A stretch of 64,000 nucleotides of DNA from Nageia nagi (GCA_050084985.1 JBITNC010000001.1:91326001-91390000), one strand, 5' to 3'; positions 39,001 through 49,197 are shown, counted from the stretch's first letter. Made by a program: numbers and translations. Notes: generated by a model not told the origin, from the sequence alone.

Positions 39001-39021
39001 CTAGCTTGATAAAAAAGCTAG
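39001..39021 (-). other. Possible 3' UTR stem-loop of the LINE
   Basis: ctagctt and aagctag (plus strand 39001-39007 and 39015-39021) form a perfect 7-bp stem with a 7-base loop about 90 bases before the poly(A) tail. Some LINE reverse transcriptases recognise a 3' hairpin in their own RNA; a role here is inference only. Confidence 0.4.
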
Positions 39022-39101
39022 GAAGCAGAAACAAAATCATACATGATCCAAATATTCATCAAAGGAAAAATGTCTCGAAGTTTTATCAGATACCCAGACT
39101 T

Positions 39102-39146
<45 letters not shown>

Positions 39147-39178
39147 GCACTACTGAGAGCCCTCCACTGATAAGTAAG

Positions 39179-42100
39179 TCAATCCACTGGAGGCCCATAA
39201 TTATGTGAGCGAGAAGCATCCTGAATCTGGTTGGGCAGTCTACTAGTAGAGCAGGGAGCATTGCACCAATGATCCAACAAATTCCGTAAGTGTTGAACCT
39301 CAATATGTACCTTTTCTGCTTGATTAAAAATCTGTAACAAACAATCATAAAAGACTATGAATTTATCAGAAAGAGAGAATACAGAAGAAGCTTCTTGTCT
39401 ACCATAAATAATGTTATTTCGAGTCTTCCAGAGGTGAAAAAGTATACTGAGACGAAAAATATGCCAAACTTCTTGAAGAGGTTCTGAGAAATGAAGAGGA
39501 TCCCCCAATAGAGCATGAACCCAAGTGCATGGAGTAGATAGAAAAGGGTTAAAAAAAGAGAGAATCCATATCCAGGCATCATGAGCTTTGTCACATGACC
39601 AGAAAACATGCAAAAAATCTTCTGGCTGATTGCAGAATGCACACAGAGGGTTAGGAACACCCAGATATTTTCTCCGAATACCAATAGGAAGACCTTGATG
39701 TAACAAACTCCAACCAAGAAAACTTTGTTTAGGCTCCAAGAAGGAAGACCAAACAACCTTAAATCTTAACTTCCAATGAGATTGAATAGAGAATAAATCC
39801 CATCGGACATTAAGAGTATCAGCCATAGGGACATGAGGAGAAAGCAAAAAGTAGCCCATATGAGACTTATATTTATTCATCTGAATTCTTTTAGGCCAAA
39901 CCCAATCTGACCACCAGGGCTTTTGAAACTTCTTCCCAAGTTTAGTCCAGATAGATAGAGGAGTTCTGTCAATAAGATATTCAAAAGTATACTTATCATC
40001 TGCCTTGAGATTATACAACTCTCGAAACTTATCCCAAGAGAACCAAAATCTAGTTTGAGGATCATACAGGTCCAAGAAAGAGTCAATGCCTTTACGATGA
40101 AATCTGAGAGCTCTAATCCATTGAATTTGAGAAGGAAGTAACCCATTATCAATAATTATAGGGGACCACCATAGATTTAAAGAAGAGCAAGAAGCACCTG
40201 CCTTTTTATCACATCCTTTCCATGTCAACCATGGCTTTAAGGCCTCCCAAGCTTTCCATATACTCTTAACAACAAAAGAACCAAAAATTTTAAACTGCAC
40301 AGGGGCAGTGAGAATTGTATGAAGATTCATTCCTTTCCAAACCCTTTTGCCAAGGGGAGTACCTATTGATATGTAATGTCTGACTAGGATTTTCCAAGCC
40401 TCATCCCCTTCCAAAGCTCGAATAACCCATTTGGCACATAAAGCAATCCCTTGTTTTTCACAATTAAACATTCCCATACCTCCAGTGGATCTGGTCATGC
40501 AGCAAAAATCCCAAGCAACCCGATGGAAGCCTCTTTTATGAGCATCTGAAGCCCAAATAAAATCCCTAAGCAGTCGATCAAGCCTATTATAGCAAGACTT
40601 AGCAGGCACCCAACAGGAGGAGTAATAGACATGGGTGGAAGCTAATATCTTGGAACAAATTTGAAATTTTCCTGCAAGAGAAAGTTTCTTTGTGGACCAG
40701 TAGGCCAGCTTTTTTTCCACTTTTTGGACTACATCTTTCCATAGCTGAGCAGGGGAGGCTTCAAAAGCAAAGGGGATACCTAGAAACTTAAATGTTTCAC
40801 CTGGTTGAATCCATTTCCATGAAAAATTAATAAGCCATTGAGGAATATCCTTAAAAGATTGTCTATAACAAGAGGTCTTATTCCATTGAATACTAGATCC
40901 AGAAGCTAAGCAAAAAGTGTTTAAAAATTTAAGTGCAGTATTAACAGACTGCTCATCTTCTGCCACAGTAAGAAAAGAATCATCTACAAAATGTCCATTT
41001 AAAAGAGATTTATCTGAATGAGGTAAAGCAATACCTTTGATCATTCCTTGGGAGGCTTGAAAGGCTAACAAATAGCTAAAAGCTTCAGCAGCTAAAATAA
41101 AAAGAGAAGGGGCTAAAGGACACCCTTGTCGTACAGAGCGAGCTAACAGGATGGACTGAGACTGAGCATTATTCATTGTTAAAATAGCAGAAGCATCTCT
41201 GAACAACATATTGATAGATCTAAGAAAATAAGGACCAAAGCCAAGAGCCTGCAACATGGCTAAAATAAACCTCCATTCAATACGATCATAGGCTTTTTCA
41301 AAGTCAATTTTAATAAAAAGAGCATCTTGTCCTGAAGATTGAGCCCATTGCATACCTTCCCAGACAGCAATAACATTATCAAGAATATATCTTCCTTGCA
41401 CAAAACCAGTTTGCTCTGGTCGAACAATGAGAGGTAATAGGGGACGAAGCTTAAGAGCTAAAGCTTTAGCAATGATTTTATAACTAACATTTAACAGAGT
41501 GATGGGTCTCCAATTTTTAATAATTTCTGGATCACCAGATTTTGGAATGAATTTGATATTACCTTTGTTGATTAAAGCTCCCAAAGAACCAGTATGCATA
41601 GCTTCCTGATAAACATGTAAAAGATTAGGACCAACCATATCCCAAAAAGTTTTATAGAATTCACAAGGAAAACCATCAAGACCAGGAGTTTTGTCATTAG
41701 CCATATCAGATAAAGCAAGTTTTAGCTCTTCTAAAGTTAAAGGAGAATCACAAAACTCTCTCTGAATAGTATTCAACTGCTGAGGTATGACATTGCAGCA
41801 ATCATTAAGAGCTTCTTGGCTAGCTGGAGTAATAGGTTGGGAAGCAAAAACCTTCTCATAATGTTGAACAAAAGCTTGAACAATATCAGGGAAATTGGTG
41901 ATTCTGTTACCATCATGCTGTAAAGCTTGAAATTGGGTAGTATGCAGAGGGGGGCGCAATCTTTTGAAGAACTCTTTTGAGACTCTATCTCCCACCTTAA
42001 GCCATTTCAAGCGAGACTTAAGCTGAGCTCCTTTAGCTGCATAAACTTCTGCTTTTCTAATTTCATGTCTGAGAGCTGCAACATTAGCTTGAAGAGTAAT

Positions 42101-43150
42101 ATTAAAGGGATCAGCCTCAAGAGAACGAGAAGCTCTAGCAAATTCAGTTCGAATGACAAGGTTGGACTTATGCTGCCTTTTAGCAAACTCTGCTCCAATG
42201 GTTCTAAGAACTTTAGTAGTTCTTGAAATGGCATTATTCCACCAAGTGATCCAACCAGTCCCACCAAGAGGCCGAGGGATAATATTCCAAATGCGAAAAA
42301 TGTGCTCTTTCATAGAGGGACATGGCAACAAGGAAGTGTTCATATACCATTGAGATTTGAAGATTCTTTCAGGCATATGATTGTATTTAATATTGAACAC
42401 TATTGGAGCATGATCAGATAGAGTAGTATCTGGCACCACATAAACAGGAGGAGAATGGGATATAAGCTTCTCAAAAGAAAAGGAATCTGATTCTGAAAGC
42501 ATAGCTCTATCAAGCCTTTTCAAAACTCGATTATTTCCTGCTTGTAAATTAGACCAAGTAAACCAATGAGACTCTTGAAAATTTGCAGGTGAGAAGGTAG
42601 AATTCGGATCATATAGGCTAAGCTTATTTTTAAGAAAAAACCAAGCTTCTCTTTCACCCAAATTCCAGCGAAAAGGGTTATGACTTTGTTTATCAACAAA
42701 TTTTTCTACCATATTAAAGTCCCCACATAAGACCCAAGTTGCAAGAGGTAAGGAGAAAGCTAACCAACTCCATAGAGATCGCCTATCATGAGCATCAGTT
42801 GAAGCATAAATATTAATAAGACCGAAAGGTTTACCATGCAACTCAAACAAAGTCCAAACTGCCTGATTTGAAGGGTCCACCCCCCAAGAAACCATATGTG
42901 ACTGCCATTTTTGGGAAATAAAAGTGACAGCACCACCAGAACCATTAACATGATTTGTATGAAAAAAACTACCACTCTGCCAGAGAAACTTACAGGTACA
43001 CTGTAACAGAAAATCTGTAATTTTAACTTCTTGAAGGCAAACAAAATCAACACTACCAAACTGGAGATTGACATCAGCAATCTCATCTCGGACCGTATAT
43101 TTACGGGATGGGTCCGTCAACCCTCTTACATTCCATGAGAAAAAAATCAT
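39179..43150 (-). CDS. LINE ORF2: endonuclease and reverse transcriptase, 1323 residues
   Basis: Encodes the enzyme for target-primed reverse transcription. An AP-type endonuclease occupies residues 1-255: Asn7 in SWNVRG, Glu41 in LQEVK, GDFN at 143-146 and SDHAP at 245-249. The reverse transcriptase spans about 480-790: TPGLDGFP (488-495), WRPITLLN (547-554), the first catalytic aspartate 616 in IKIDFEKAYD, and the aspartate pair 723-724 in HFVDDSF, with Val where Ala is commonest. A C-terminal zinc-binding domain (about 1127-1215) has Cys1170, Cys1173, His1181 and Cys1186. No RNase H domain is evident after it. The ORF is uninterrupted. Its ATG overlaps the ORF1 stop in the tetranucleotide ATGA (43150-43147), suggesting translation by termination-reinitiation. 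Confidence 0.96.
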   Translation of the reverse strand: MIFFSWNVRGLTDPSRKYTVRDEIADVNLQFGSVDFVCLQEVKITDFLLQCTCKFLWQSGSFFHTNHVNGSGGAVTFISQKWQSHMVSWGVDPSNQAVWTLFELHGKPFGLINIYASTDAHDRRSLWSWLAFSLPLATWVLCGDFNMVEKFVDKQSHNPFRWNLGEREAWFFLKNKLSLYDPNSTFSPANFQESHWFTWSNLQAGNNRVLKRLDRAMLSESDSFSFEKLISHSPPVYVVPDTTLSDHAPIVFNIKYNHMPERIFKSQWYMNTSLLPCPSMKEHIFRIWNIIPRPLGGTGWITWWNNAISRTTKVLRTIGAEFAKRQHKSNLVIRTEFARASRSLEADPFNITLQANVAALRHEIRKAEVYAAKGAQLKSRLKWLKVGDRVSKEFFKRLRPPLHTTQFQALQHDGNRITNFPDIVQAFVQHYEKVFASQPITPASQEALNDCCNVIPQQLNTIQREFCDSPLTLEELKLALSDMANDKTPGLDGFPCEFYKTFWDMVGPNLLHVYQEAMHTGSLGALINKGNIKFIPKSGDPEIIKNWRPITLLNVSYKIIAKALALKLRPLLPLIVRPEQTGFVQGRYILDNVIAVWEGMQWAQSSGQDALFIKIDFEKAYDRIEWRFILAMLQALGFGPYFLRSINMLFRDASAILTMNNAQSQSILLARSVRQGCPLAPSLFILAAEAFSYLLAFQASQGMIKGIALPHSDKSLLNGHFVDDSFLTVAEDEQSVNTALKFLNTFCLASGSSIQWNKTSCYRQSFKDIPQWLINFSWKWIQPGETFKFLGIPFAFEASPAQLWKDVVQKVEKKLAYWSTKKLSLAGKFQICSKILASTHVYYSSCWVPAKSCYNRLDRLLRDFIWASDAHKRGFHRVAWDFCCMTRSTGGMGMFNCEKQGIALCAKWVIRALEGDEAWKILVRHYISIGTPLGKRVWKGMNLHTILTAPVQFKIFGSFVVKSIWKAWEALKPWLTWKGCDKKAGASCSSLNLWWSPIIIDNGLLPSQIQWIRALRFHRKGIDSFLDLYDPQTRFWFSWDKFRELYNLKADDKYTFEYLIDRTPLSIWTKLGKKFQKPWWSDWVWPKRIQMNKYKSHMGYFLLSPHVPMADTLNVRWDLFSIQSHWKLRFKVVWSSFLEPKQSFLGWSLLHQGLPIGIRRKYLGVPNPLCAFCNQPEDFLHVFWSCDKAHDAWIWILSFFNPFLSTPCTWVHALLGDPLHFSEPLQEVWHIFRLSILFHLWKTRNNIIYGRQEASSVFSLSDKFIVFYDCLLQIFNQAEKVHIEVQHLRNLLDHWCNAPCSTSRLPNQIQDASRSHNYGPPVD

Positions 43151-44337
43151 GAGTTACTATGTAGGGTTTGAAGATCCATATCATCCCCCATGGAACCCAT
43201 GTCTTGTAAAACTGCAAATGCATTACCCTTCCGAATTTGCTCATCAACCTGACGTTTTTTCTCCAAAGGTTCGTCATAAGCTCCTCTTTGGGGACTACGA
43301 GATCGACCAACTTTATGACCAAAAATTCCTTCTGTACCCTGGGAATAAGGAGTAGCAACAACAGCAGCAAAAGAAGGTCCTGACCATTCATTATGAATAG
43401 GTTGATTGGAAGAGGGGTTTTGATTCACAATAGTAACTTCTGGACTAGGAGGGCTTTCAGAGGAAGGAACTGGAGCAGGGTGGGATGGTTGAGTGATAGA
43501 TTCTTGTGGAACAGATTGGTGGTTATGACGGATAGGAACCATTTTCCATTCCTCCTCCCCTTTAGAAGGATTTTGAGTTGATGCAACCGGTTTCTCCATA
43601 GAGACAGGTGATTTTGCTTTGTGCTGGCTTGCCATGAGAGGGCAATCCCTAATATTGTGAAGGGAAGATTGACAACGAAAACATGTGTCAGGTAAACCAA
43701 TATACTGAACTTTTTGCATAAGAGATTCATTTCCAATAACAATTTCAATTTCTTCTGGCCTGTCCTTGGTGATATCAATTCTAACACAAACACGGCAAGA
43801 AGGTCGAGCTGAGAAAAAACGTTCAGGCTCATAACACACAAAAGTTCTAATTTGCTCAGCCATGGGTTTAAGAAAACTCCACATAGGAATAGGGAGGTTC
43901 GGAAACTCAATCCAAACAGGGACTTCCGTTGCAGAATTTCGTTCTACAGAGAACTGGCTATTAAAAGGTTGAAGGATTAATAGGGAATTTCGAACTGTCC
44001 AAGGTCCTTTAGACAAGGCTTTCTGTGCCTGAGAGACTTCAGCAAAACGAAAGAGAAAAAAACCCTTAGTCAAATTGCAGACATTCTCTACTTTAATACC
44101 ATATGGGTCCCAAACCTGTTGAACCCAAGTACGCAACATAGAATCATTGGGAAGATGACCCAGAAAGTACCCAACCAGGGTATGAGACTCAAACCATTGA
44201 CATGCAGAATTGAACTCACTTACAGGAACCAAAAGCTTAGGAACAAAAGAGGTACCTCGTGCTCGACCTTCAGAAGGAATTTCCTTAGATGTTTCTCGAT
44301 CATCATCACTCATACCATCAACCGCTATCGAAGTCAT
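43147..44337 (-). CDS. LINE ORF1: DUF4283 and zinc-knuckle RNA-binding protein, 396 residues
   Basis: The nucleic-acid-binding partner of ORF2, expected to coat LINE RNA in the retrotransposition particle. A DUF4283-type domain covers about residues 45-135 ('WVQQVWDPYGIKVENVCNLT', 'GPWTVRNSLLILQPFN'). A canonical CX2CX4HX4C knuckle lies at 219-232 (CFRCQSSLHNIRDC). A Pro/Ser-rich stretch (about 284-312) precedes a basic segment with GRSRSPQRG (344-352). No leucine-zipper coiled coil is obvious. The first ATG of the open frame was taken as the start; it lies about 177 bp from the element's 5' end. It ends in the ATGA overlap with ORF2. Fully open, with no frameshift. Confidence 0.93.
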   Translation of the reverse strand: MTSIAVDGMSDDDRETSKEIPSEGRARGTSFVPKLLVPVSEFNSACQWFESHTLVGYFLGHLPNDSMLRTWVQQVWDPYGIKVENVCNLTKGFFLFRFAEVSQAQKALSKGPWTVRNSLLILQPFNSQFSVERNSATEVPVWIEFPNLPIPMWSFLKPMAEQIRTFVCYEPERFFSARPSCRVCVRIDITKDRPEEIEIVIGNESLMQKVQYIGLPDTCFRCQSSLHNIRDCPLMASQHKAKSPVSMEKPVASTQNPSKGEEEWKMVPIRHNHQSVPQESITQPSHPAPVPSSESPPSPEVTIVNQNPSSNQPIHNEWSGPSFAAVVATPYSQGTEGIFGHKVGRSRSPQRGAYDEPLEKKRQVDEQIRKGNAFAVLQDMGSMGDDMDLQTLHSNS

Positions 44338-44514
44338 TCTTAACCCAAATAGCTACCGCCAGAGGCGGCAAAATGACAACTACAAGCAATGCAAATTAAT
44401 GTAGAGATCCTGCAGTATTCCAAATGAATGCAAAGTCTGAAAACCAAGGCCAAACAACATGAACATGCAGGTGGCGGCAGTGCTCCAAACCCTAGTAGCC
44501 AGAGCTCCTCCTCC
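44338..44514 (-). other. LINE 5' UTR
   Basis: 177 bp upstream of ORF1, markedly less AT-rich than the surrounding copia leader, starting GGAGGAGGAGCTCTGGCTAC on the minus strand. An internal promoter is expected in LINEs, but no specific box can be assigned from sequence alone. Confidence 0.6.
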
Positions 44515-44529
44515 AATAAGCATGTGTTT

Positions 44530-46635
44530 CAATAAACAACATTATATGTTATATTTTAACAAAGCAAATAATACATGTTAAATTTAACACTAGAGACATG
44601 CTTGATTTGATTCACAAGTGCAAATGTTTTATAACTAAAATAATAATCCATGTACCCAAATACATTTCTCATATCAAGAATTGTAGATGTAAAGTGACAT
44701 TATTAAGGCTTATTTTCTTATCTAAAATTAGGCCTTCACTTGGATACCCACACAAGAGGAGTCCAAATACTACCAATCCTCAATCAGTTTGCCTTGGTCA
44801 ATATTATACTCTCATAAGGAGAAGTACCTACTATTTTTCAAGGTTATGATGTATATTGGATTGATTAAATGATTAATTTTGATTAGGTTTCAAGTTATCC
44901 TCCTAGGTTATCAGGATAATCCCTAAATGGATGTGTGAACATATGGTATCACTATACACATGCCTATCCACCTATTGGAGTTATGTCTAGACCAACAGAG
45001 GACTTAGGGGCAATTGATAAGTATAAACTTTTCATCATTTGGATCATCAATCTTAAAGGTTCCAGTTTGCTTGTTCTCATCTCATGGATTCCCAAATAAG
45101 TCATGTGGTGGAATGTACATGCGGATGTATTCATTTTAAGGGGTAGCTCATTTCAATATTTGCAGTTTTGTTTACATAAGCAAATAAATCAAAAAAATGA
45201 AACATGAAGTAAAAGAGGAAAGCATCATCCATTCAAAAAATTAGAAACCTAAGTGTCTAATGGATTTTGTTGACCAACCCCTAAAGGACATCTTTACGTC
45301 AATTCTTATTTTGCACAAGTCCATTCCATACTTTGCATATAAAAAAAAATTGGCATGCATCAATTAACATGAAAAATTAAAAAATGCATCATTTAACTTA
45401 ACAAATTTAAATAATATCATGCATCATTTAAAAAAAATGTTAAGTACTAAGCATGTATTAGATAAAATTTAAGTAAAAAATTTATACAAATTCCCCCTTC
45501 TTACTTAAAGTTTTATCGCTAAAGATAGCATACTAGTTTAACTTTTTTTATCTCTAAAAGTATTTACATGCTAAAAATAATTTTCTAATTATACATCCAT
45601 TACAAACCAAGCCCCCCTTTTTTTTATTATAAAGCTATTAGGTAATAAGAAATTGTCAATAGATACTTAAGCATAAATTTTACCTCAGTAAAATATTATT
45701 TTGCCTAAGTGAAATAGCCATACTTAGAAGGCAAAAAAATTATACTCGTAAAAAAAAAATTTATTTTTGCCACATTTTTCTAAAATATAGGAGACTATTT
45801 AAGAGGAATATAAGAATATTCATCATTAAAGTAATATAAGTATACTCATCATTAAAGTAAGATAAGTATACTCATCATTAAAATAATATATGTGGAGTAT
45901 AAGTGCTTCTAAGTATAATTAGTATAAGGATCTTGCTTTCAAGAAAGCTAAAAAAAATTAAATTCTTACTCCCCCTTTTTTGTTTTAAGGACAAAGTATT
46001 AGAAAATGACAATGATTATTGACTAATTGTAAGAAGTTAATATTTAGGCTTATCTTTTACTCCACTCCAAGATAGATGCATTAAATGAATGACAGATCAT
46101 TGGTAAAAAATCTAAAAAAAATTTACTTGTAAGAAACACCCAAAAATAAATACACCAAATAAATCCACCTAAGAGAATAAGGTAGTGAGTGGGGGGAGAT
46201 CATAAAGGGTTGAGAGGGTAGATGTTTGAGAGAGCGAAGGCAACAAATTTCAAATCTTAAATTTTCTTCATCGCACGACACCTAAGACACATAGGTGTAG
46301 CAGAGGAAAGTAATGTAGTATATATTTTTACTCAAAATTTTGATATACATAATAAAACCTTCAAAAATTAAGGATATGCAAAATTATAGAAATATAATAG
46401 GCAATTTTAAAAATTGCAACTAACAATAAGACATATTAGTATATAAAGAATGCATCAAAATATATTGCTACTTTAAGAAAAAATTTTCATACAAAAGGAC
46501 TAACATAATATAAAATATGTTAGTAATCCAAGATAAAGAGAAGATGAAGGCTATACCTTTGAAGCAACTTTACCTCACAATGGATTGAAGGATAAAGAAT
46601 GAGGACCTTCTAGTTGAAGATGAGCTTCCACACCA
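44530..46635 (-). other. Copia B long leader (upstream of LINE insertion)
   Basis: About 2.1 kb between primer site and LINE. Together with 38869-38908 it makes a leader of about 2.15 kb. The block at about 44690-45180 is shared with copia A and D leaders; 45320-46560 is AT-rich with homopolymer runs. No ORF is convincing. Confidence 0.6.
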
Positions 46636-46650
46636 AGCTCTAATAGCAAA

Positions 46651-47148
46651 TGGAAGAATTGAAGTATAAACAAACAAATCTAAATTCTCAAGATCAAATG
46701 AAATCTCATACTAATATCAAGATAACTTAATAAGATAATCTCACAAAGATAACTCAAGATGTAAGTGGTTCCTCCAACTAGGAGTACATCCACTAACTAG
46801 ATCTCACTTCATTCACAAATATGAACTCTTACAAATCTTTTAATATCATATTCTAAACACTATCCTATACCATAACTTTACTCCACAAATTGGTGTGTAA
46901 TCACATAGAGGAACCTTCTTTTGATAAGCCAAAATCCCTTTTTGGATCACCCTTTTACCCAATGTACAAAGGCATGACATGCAACTCCCTTTTACCCAAA
47001 GGGCATGCTCATGACATGGAGTGTAGGATAAGTTACATTATGATGTTCACTTAGTATTTAAGGTATTAAATGATACCCTTAAGTATTAGTAAACTTACAT
47101 AGAAGATTATTACAAAACCTTTACAATAATGCATTATACATTCCAACA
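46651..47148 (-). repeat. 5' LTR of copia B
   Basis: 498 bp, TG...CA with ends TGTTGGAATG and CTTCCA on the minus strand. It differs from its partner at 34435-34935 by scattered changes and small indels. Confidence 0.9.
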
Positions 47149-48009
47149 CAACATCCCTTGTAATGACTTAAAAAACTACAATATTGATAACAATGCTAGC
47201 ATCCAAGACTTCATCAGTTACACCTACAATTCCAACATTATTAGAAGCTATTTCTCCATATATGGTAATAACCACAATGGCATCCTCACATACTTTACTA
47301 GATATTCCATGAGCTATAATGTTATTACCAATGACTTCAAGGTCCATGACAAGAAGGGTAATAGAGGCATTAGAAAATTTACCACCTATGTTGAGGATGA
47401 TAATATCCTCACAAATGAATTCGTAAACTATACAAATAATAGAAACACAATGAATGAGAGCTTTGAAAACTATGCCTCTCATTATAATTAGTCATAGAAT
47501 ATGTTTAAAGCCTACAAAAAATGGCAATTCACCCTCCATTACATTATCTAGCTATGAAAATAATATATACACAATAATAAATAAATTTGCAAAGGTATGT
47601 GATGGGATCCAATAATGAAATGATGTGATTCAAATCCTAAGCATTTAACTCCACATTAAAAAATATATCAATATCGATATTTCCTTCATCAAATATGCCA
47701 ACAAGATAACCTCTAGCCCGATGGCCATGGTGGAGCCCAAAAGATTCTTTAGAGAGAACATGCTAGTCTAGGGCATAAATATCCCATTCTTGACATCAAA
47801 GACTACATGGCTAAGAGATCATTTCTCCCTTTCTCATTGGTCAACCATTTGCTCTTTAGAAATTGAAATTTGTCACAATTGATGACCATATTCCATATTT
47901 TGGATAACTCCATGATGTCATTGATGATCATGCAAGTGTTACAGGATTACAAGTGCTAAATGGTGAAGGGAGAGATAAAAAAGTGCATCACATTAGTGGA
48001 AGTTATGGT
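47149..48009 (+). pseudogene. BURP-domain pseudogene, part 2
   Basis: Continues part 1 after copia B. Eight more 14-residue repeats follow without a break (about 47162-47488): LKNY, FISY, FSIY, FTRY, FKVH, FTTY, FVNY and FENY, each exactly 14 residues apart. After a stop at 47489, decayed sequence leads to the hallmark junction of PG1-beta proteins: MVEP (47727) followed by RFFREN (VEPGKFFRE in intact relatives). The BURP-domain start follows with many stops and frameshifts. It is cut at 48009 by the gypsy element and resumes at 54911. Confidence 0.85.
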
Positions 48010-49157
48010 TGATCCATAAAATATAAGATTAAAATTTCAATTTAACCTTTTCTTAGGATCAATTCACACTTAAAATAATTAAGTGATTGTAAAGGAAAAT
48101 TAGGAAAAGATTTGTAAACACAGAGAAGAGAGAAGCATTCACCATAGAAAGAGACAAGCAAAATTATCCTGGTTCACCTGGTGTGGGCTATGTCCAACTC
48201 AAAAGCTCTCTACTATCAGTGGGTGGAATCACTTTACAAGGCCTCCAAAGTCCTTCAAAACCTCCTCTCACATTCACAACACACTCATAGCTCTAAAAAT
48301 CACAACAAGAACTAAAAACAACTTTCCTGAAATCCCCCTTCTCTCTCCTTCCAATTTGCTCCCCTTTTTATACAATTTTGGGGGCTAAAATTGGAGAGTA
48401 TTACAACTAAGAAATTTAATACAAAACCTATTTTTAGATACCCATTATCCTCCTTGATCTTCATGTCAAATTTGGGCTCAAATGGTTGTAATAATTTCCC
48501 CAAAATGAGCTCTAAAATCAAAATAATACGCTCACTGGATTGTTTTAGGCTTACAAAATTAAATCAGCCTAATAATAGGACCTTAGGCGAGTTAAAATCA
48601 TCATAAACCTTTGAAAACACCAAAAATACATCAAAAATACTAAAATTGGGTAGGTGCATTATGGTGATGACATGTGGCATGCTTAGAATAAGTCAACCTC
48701 CTGTTGACTAGTGGTGTCGGCTCCAAATTTGGGCGGCTTGGTTGGCGGTCTCATGGGCAGATTGGTTGGTGGTCTCATGTTTATGTCAGGCAGCTGACAT
48801 TTTTGGTAGGCAGGTTGGAGTTTGGAGGCTATCCCCTATGCTCCACGATCTCCAACCAGCTTCTACAAATGGTTTTTGACACCTTGGCAGGCTCCACATG
48901 AGGGGATATTCTCCCTTTGACCGCTACAGCTTCCCAAGCTGCTTCCCAAATCACTTCACCATGTTGGCAATGGTTTTTTTTTTTTTAATCCTTTTAATTT
49001 TTCTCAAAATACATAAATAGAATTAATATCATATCTTCCACATACGAACTCGGATTCATGATCTGAAAGAAGTGTTGGAAAGATGAAGACAAGGTGATCA
49101 TAATGAACACATTGAAATGGAGATTATTGAATGTACAAGGGATATAAATTTGGATCA
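48010..49157 (-). repeat. 3' LTR of gypsy element
   Basis: Partner of 53765-54910. Both copies carry the same 69-codon antisense-free frame (48312-48521 and 54067-54276) differing at two residues, a measure of their similarity rather than a gene. The part at about 48700-48960 is G+C-richer. Confidence 0.93.
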
Positions 49158-49197
49158 TTCCTCCCCATTGAGAGAGAGCTTTTGTCCCCAAAAGTAA

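Larger units (their letters stand above)
38909..44514 (-). mobile_element. Full-length L1-type LINE with intact ORF1 and ORF2
   Basis: A 5.6-kb minus-strand non-LTR retrotransposon inserted in the leader of copia B. It has a 5' UTR of about 177 bp (starting GGAGGAGGAGCTCTGG), ORF1 (44337-43147), ORF2 (43150-39179), a 3' UTR with an (AT)n tract (39104-39143) and a 3' end ...TTTTCATCC followed by a poly(A) run of about 14. It is flanked by a 15-bp target duplication with one mismatch. Both ORFs are open with all visible catalytic residues, so the element is young relative to everything around it and could be, or recently was, mobile. Confidence 0.95.
34435..47148 (-). mobile_element. Copia B, integrase-deleted, with nested LINE
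   Basis: A minus-strand Ty1/copia element with LTRs at 34435-34935 (501 bp) and 46651-47148 (498 bp). Flanking bases caatg and caaca agree at three of five positions, so the target duplication has decayed. It sits inside the 14-residue repeat region of the BURP pseudogene. A purine tract abuts the 3' LTR, and a mutated primer site (plus-strand aagctctaatagca, 46636-46649) lies inside the 5' LTR. It contains gag, part of protease, reverse transcriptase and RNase H, but the integrase core is missing. A LINE is inserted in its leader at 38909-44514. Confidence 0.9.

Noticed and set aside
39037-39348. 103-codon frame containing an IYIYIY run
   Set aside because: It is the (AT)n tract of the LINE 3' UTR read in frame and overlaps the end of ORF2 in another frame.
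47168-47482. 104-codon minus-strand ORF opposite the BURP repeats
   Set aside because: Its openness follows from the 42-bp periodicity of the plus-strand FxxY repeats; no similarity of its own.
48312-48521. 69-codon ORF present in both gypsy LTRs (also 54067-54276)
   Set aside because: Duplicated only because it lies in the LTR; no recognisable domain and no support as a gene.
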